A DNA stretch of 64,000 nt from Brachycybe producta (lineage: Eukaryota > Arthropoda > Diplopoda > Playtdesmida > Andrognathidae): the NCBI GenBank assembly GCA_036925085.1, contig JAUPFP010000029.1, forward strand, positions 372,001 through 436,000, read 5' to 3'. The notes beneath the pieces are model-generated. The model made no database searches. It was not told the DNA's origin and saw only the letters and a list, made by a program, of their open reading frames with translations. Below are positions 59,554 to 64,000 of the stretch, in pieces. A program made the position numbers and the translations under genes. Within the stretch, counting starts at the first letter, position 1, and every line of letters begins with the position of its first letter.

Positions 59554-61860
59554 TCACATGTCCGTAATATCCTCATCTTTACAAGTTCTTATTAGCGAAT
59601 TTCGCACTTGACTGTAATGTTGCGCAGGCAAAGGTGGAAGAACAGGCACGTAATGACGAAATCGCGTCGATGTGGAATTCCTCGTCAAAGTCTTACTTCC
59701 ACCTTTATTGTCGGCACCATCGTCGACGATAACATTGGACGTCACTGACGGTGGTGGTGGTGGTTGTGGTTGTGGTGGCAGCGGCAGTGCTTGTGACGGC
59801 GGCCTCGTGTCACTTCCAGTCGCCGTCTTATAGTCCTCGTTTATCCCCCCAATTCCCCACTTTTTCTCTAAGAGTTCGTAATTTTCTCGAGCTAAACCGA
59901 CATCGTTGTCTCGAGTAAAGGCTGCATTCTCGATCATTTCACTGGTGATTTTATTCCATTCGCTGGAAGAGGAAAGTTTAAGGTTGCCGTAAGAACCGTA
60001 ACGATTATCGTCGTCATCGTCGACGATTACCGTTTTCTTTTTATCTAACTTCTCCCCATGATCATCATCGTTATGTTTGCTATGTGATCGTGGTAGAGTT
60101 GTATGATGGTTGTGTAACGAATGTCCACTTCCCATAATGGAATTGCACCTGTTGTCCACCACAACCACTTCCGAAGGTTCGTTTGGCGATGATGGCCGCC
60201 GTATTTTTGAATCATCGACATCCTCTTTGGACACTTGGTCGTCACATTTCCAACGGTGACGATCTTTTCTTTTGTCTTTTTGTTTTTTGTCCTGTTTTTT
60301 TTCTTTCTTACGACTATCTTTGTCTCTTTTCGATCGTAAATTCGTTTCGGGAGGATTTCGTTCTACGTTGACCACATCCGGTTTGTTAGTGGACAAGTTA
60401 CAATTGGAGGACTTGGAAGGACTGGCTGAATTATCGATGAGTGTACGATCACTGTCGGATGCTTCGTCACTGTAGTTCCTCTGTGCCGAACTTGAGCGTG
60501 ACAATCTGGGAAAAGAGAACGACATTCTTACACTATTGGACTTGTTCGATTTACCCTTGTAATCCACGTGATTGATGGAGTTCATGAGCTTATGTTGTGA
60601 TTGATTCAAAGGAGGATGTTTAACTTCCTCCCTTTCGGTCTGTCTCCACTTCGCCAACAAGATACAAATAAGAAGCGAAACAATGGCACCGATCAGTATG
60701 AGACCGACACTAATTCCTGCAATTTGACCACTTGTAAGTCCGGAAGCCTCCAGATCACGTGTGTTGACCTCGAGCGTGAAATTGGCACTAAAACGTCCTG
60801 CTTTGTTTTCGGCGACACAAACGTAATCACCAGCATCTTCTTCGGTGACACTAGAGATGGTTAAAATGCTACTCTTTTCGGTGCCACCACGTTCGAATAT
60901 CACGTAAACCTGAAGGCCCTGATTGAAACGACTCAGGTTCGCCACCACGTATCCATTACGAAGCCACTGCATGTCCGGTGACGGATTGGCAGCCACTTCA
61001 CAAATTAGGGATGCGTTATTACCAACGCTTACTTCGAGCCGACGATTGGAATACATACTTTGTGGCTGGCATGCCAAGTCTTCTGTTTCCAATTCATCTA
61101 AGCTTAAACCACTTAGACGTTTCGGAAGAGAACATGTTGGTGGCACATTGTATGGAATGTTGTAACGAGTAATCCATAATTTAACATCCTGCATTGAACA
61201 GTCACATCGCCAAGGATTTCCATGTAAATCTACACTGTGAAGGTTTTTCAGTGGTTGGATGCTTTTGCCTGAAAGTGTGGACAAACGGTTATTGTCCAAT
61301 TTTAAGTTAATTAAACCCTTAAGTCCATGGAAGGCTTTTGGAGCAATACTCTCGAGTTGACAACGGCTGAGTTCCAGAGTGTTGAGTGAAGCAATCAAAC
61401 TAACAAAGGCATTGTTATCGATCCTCTGGATCGGATTGTTGCTCAGTATGAGACGACGAAGTTCTGGTACATCCTTGAATGTGGCGCTCGGAATCGATAC
61501 TAACAGGTTGTGACTGAGATCCAGTTCGACAAGATTAGTTAACCGACTGAAAGCACCTTCATTAATATGACCAATGTTACAATTTGAAAGATAGATACGT
61601 TGTAAATTAAGTAACTTAACACTCATGAAAGTATCTTTAGGGAGATTCTGTAGGTTGTTGCCCGAAAGGTCCAACACTTGAGTACCGGTATCAATTCCTG
61701 CAGGAATAGTAACAAGACCACGGCTTGTACACTCAACGGTCTCTTTTCCGGTTTTCCAACGACACATACACTCTGCCGGACACGGAGAACCCTGTACGGA
61801 CAAACGAATTCGACCTACATCCCAAAACAACATGAATGTCACAAGAATGGACAGTAGCAT
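59554..61860 (-). CDS. kek: Kekkon-like LRR/Ig transmembrane receptor
   Basis: A single exon of 768 codons encodes a type I membrane protein. The signal peptide is about residues 1-24. A cysteine-rich LRRNT (C27, C31, C33, C44) contains WKTGKETVECTSRGLVTIP, typical of Kekkon. Six to seven leucine-rich repeats follow from about 60 to 205, opening GTQVLDLSGNNLQNLP. Then come LRRCT (C219, C221, C243, C264), one Ig domain with C287, W299 and EDAGDYVC (C348), a membrane span at about 380-403, and a long cytoplasmic tail ending ITDM-COOH. T at -2 and M at 0 fit a class I PDZ ligand. The tail has a highly basic KKEKKQDKKQKDKRKDRH run and Ser-, His- and Pro-rich runs. Kekkon proteins in flies modulate EGFR and BMP signalling. 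The start is in good context (GGAAAATG). Which paralogue this is remains open. Confidence 0.93.
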   Translation of the reverse strand: MLLSILVTFMLFWDVGRIRLSVQGSPCPAECMCRWKTGKETVECTSRGLVTIPAGIDTGTQVLDLSGNNLQNLPKDTFMSVKLLNLQRIYLSNCNIGHINEGAFSRLTNLVELDLSHNLLVSIPSATFKDVPELRRLILSNNPIQRIDNNAFVSLIASLNTLELSRCQLESIAPKAFHGLKGLINLKLDNNRLSTLSGKSIQPLKNLHSVDLHGNPWRCDCSMQDVKLWITRYNIPYNVPPTCSLPKRLSGLSLDELETEDLACQPQSMYSNRRLEVSVGNNASLICEVAANPSPDMQWLRNGYVVANLSRFNQGLQVYVIFERGGTEKSSILTISSVTEEDAGDYVCVAENKAGRFSANFTLEVNTRDLEASGLTSGQIAGISVGLILIGAIVSLLICILLAKWRQTEREEVKHPPLNQSQHKLMNSINHVDYKGKSNKSNSVRMSFSFPRLSRSSSAQRNYSDEASDSDRTLIDNSASPSKSSNCNLSTNKPDVVNVERNPPETNLRSKRDKDSRKKEKKQDKKQKDKRKDRHRWKCDDQVSKEDVDDSKIRRPSSPNEPSEVVVVDNRCNSIMGSGHSLHNHHTTLPRSHSKHNDDDHGEKLDKKKTVIVDDDDDNRYGSYGNLKLSSSSEWNKITSEMIENAAFTRDNDVGLARENYELLEKKWGIGGINEDYKTATGSDTRPPSQALPLPPQPQPPPPPSVTSNVIVDDGADNKGGSKTLTRNSTSTRFRHYVPVLPPLPAQHYSQVRNSLIRTCKDEDITDM

Positions 61861-62548
61861 TTTCCTTCTCCTTTACGTAGATGCTGTTGCTGCATGACCC
61901 AAATTGCTTTCACAAAAGTACTCTTGTGAAAGTACCTTTTCACATGGGCCTTTTTCCCCTTCTTCTTTTGTGGGAATGTGTGTGTTGAATGGCGCCTATT
62001 TGATTGTAGATGTATGGACACTGTCACTGTCAGAAGAATAGATTGCATTTGATGGTTTCATAGCTTCTTGTTTGATCTTTTTGGTGGTGAGGTCCTGAAA
62101 CCAATCTCCATTGAATATCTACAGAAAAGAAAGAAAGAAAATGATCTCTATCAGGATTGGTCACCATATACTGTATAACAGTGTATATATTCCACCATTT
62201 TTACTACATTATTTGTTGCACAATAATATAAGGGGGTTTTTACATGCTTGCGACTTTTACTTTTATGAGGAGGAGCACTTTCAAAATCGAATGGAGCCTT
62301 CTGAATTGACTAATGACATATACTAGAGAATTGTTATTATGAGGATGTACTATATGCATTTGCTCACAATGCTGTCATAGTTATGAGGACAGTCATATCG
62401 ATTAATTTAAGTGGGGTAGGCCTACAATAGACGTGTCTATAGGCACATTACATTATGGCCTTTTATAACCAGACTGTCAAATGATTGAAGAACACATAAA
62501 TCCACATTGAAAGGTGTTGTTTTCAGTTATAGTTTTATATTAAATAGT
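61861..62548 (-). promoter_or_regulatory. Upstream region of the Kekkon-like gene
   Basis: This holds the 5' UTR and possibly the promoter. A CTTTCTTTCTTTTCTGTAG-type acceptor-like tract on the minus strand (about 62,119-62,137) suggests the 5' UTR may be spliced. No TATA box or initiator could be assigned with confidence. Confidence 0.3.
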
Positions 62549-62920
62549 TATACCTCGGTTTCCACTACTAAAATTAACTGCAGTTACATAACTATAAAGT
62601 TACAGTTACAGCAGACAAGCAAGAAGTGGCACTGTTCTTAGTTTCCTTTTTAAAAACACTTTTGCTTGTGTTTAAATGATTTTATTGTGTCGCTTCTTGT
62701 TAAAACAGTTGTGCATTTTGTGAAATTTTCACTCTTCATTCAGTGAAAAATTGAGTGCACTCACTATCCGCCACCGTTGTTTGCAGACTAAGTTTGTGAG
62801 TTAACTCCATTGTTCAGAAATGTGTCCATGTTAAATGTAACCACATTTGTTTTCACTAGAAAATGAATTGTAGTTAACTTTTTAATTGCAGTTTGTTTTT
62901 GTAGTGGAAACGAGGTATTA
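62549..62920. repeat. MITE family S, about 370 bp
   Basis: Left TATACCTCGGTTTCCACTAC continues TAAAATTAACTGCAGTTA. Right, reverse complemented, is TAATACCTCGTTTCCACTAC followed by AAAAACAAACTGCAATTA. The inverted repeats extend about 35-40 bp. The interior is non-coding. Confidence 0.75.
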
Positions 62921-64000
62921 GTTGCGTTTTGAATTTCTCTAAAGTATATTGAATATTGTAATGTACTAATGAAGAAGTTTTGATTTCCCCCCCCCCCCCC
63001 CCCCCAAAAAAAACGTGCACATTTATTGTAGTTTTCAGTCACATTCTAAGACATCGTCCGTTAAGATATTATCTTGTTTTTTCGAAAGCATTATTGTAAC
63101 ATTTTCCTACCAATGAGTTTTTTCTACAAAGTACAAGGCAAATAATCGTTTTGTAGCTTTTTACAGTGTTTACACTGTGCAACAAATCGTATTTTTTTCC
63201 TATTCTTTACAAGTAACACCTTGTGAAAGATGTTACTGACACGAATGTTTCAAACACATGTTTTTGAAAGCGAGTGTTAAGTCCAATACCATTGTACCAT
63301 TGTACAATGGAAGTCTTGAAGGAGAAATTATTGCAATGGAAATCTCTTTTATGTTACAGAGCAAATACGATTCTAACATTACAGTACGGATTTACCGAAC
63401 AATGTCAAGTAAGGTATAAATACACTAAACTTCAGTTATATGTGCTTTAACTTAAGACGAGTGGCACAACTGCTTCCAATTATTATGTCAATATTAGTAG
63501 ATAAACATTTTTCTAAATAATTAGGCTAATGCAAGCTGATGTTTATTAATGTCTTATATTTTCAAGTGAACGGAAAACGTTTTTATGGACAATTTGAATT
63601 GAGTGTTTATAGTTTTCTATAGCAATCAAAGCCATCTATTTTCTTAGAAATATTGTAGATTAACTGACAAGGGGTCTGTAGAAGATCTTGTTTACGACTT
63701 GGTGATCATTTCTACTTTCATTGTAAGCAATTTTAGTTATTGCCACTGAGCGAGAAATTGAGGGGTTGTTTCATCATTGAGTTTTGAGTGGAATTGCATC
63801 TTGGCTTAGTTTCACTAGTACCACAACACCAATGTTCATAACATGTTACTCCTTGGAACATTCTCGGCTTTTCCAGCTACATACAGTACATATATAGATA
63901 TAAAGTATTATGTCTATATCTGTTGCTTATAATTATGTGTGCAACAGTGACGCTGTTGAAGATGACAAAAGGGTGGTGTGCGGTTTTAGTATATCTATAC
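62921..64000. other. Non-coding sequence to the window end
   Basis: Contains a poly-C tract (62,987-63,005), the short repeat ACCATTGTACCATTGTACAA (about 63,289-63,308), and no supportable exon. Confidence 0.6.

Overview
The window is eukaryotic and animal. It holds three spliced or single-exon protein genes with clear animal orthologues, all on the minus strand. They sit in a very A+T-rich, microsatellite-rich, MITE-rich background with GT-AG introns. A Kekkon-type LRR/Ig receptor, a KLF5/dar1-type zinc-finger factor and a vertebrate-like EXD1 gene together fit a protostome invertebrate such as an arthropod or lophotrochozoan. I cannot name the species.

Layout. Bases 1-530 are a CpG-richer patch with three full CRE octamers and a possible 5' exon end, probably the promoter of a gene not otherwise visible here. 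Bases 530-13,470 have no supportable coding exon and hold several short inverted-repeat elements. Bases 13,473-24,698 (minus) carry a KLF5-like gene: three joined exons encode the core and C2H2 fingers, and a likely first exon lies 7.7 kb upstream. Bases 28,751-31,835 (minus) carry an 11-exon EXD1 gene whose exons join in frame to 519 codons plus stop. Bases 31,836-59,553 are a 27.7 kb gene-poor stretch with many MITE-like repeats and one weak orphan exon candidate. Bases 59,554-61,860 (minus) carry a single-exon Kekkon-like receptor of 768 residues. Its upstream region, with another MITE, fills the rest.

The three genes act in different processes: transcription control, piRNA biogenesis and cell-surface signalling. 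Nothing indicates co-regulation beyond shared orientation. The most notable non-genic content is at least ten families of short non-autonomous inverted-repeat elements. One foldback family has about ten copies, two of them inside EXD1 introns. Another family carries a CRE octamer in its terminal repeat. I found no tRNA, rRNA, known microRNA or autonomous transposase, judging by eye only.
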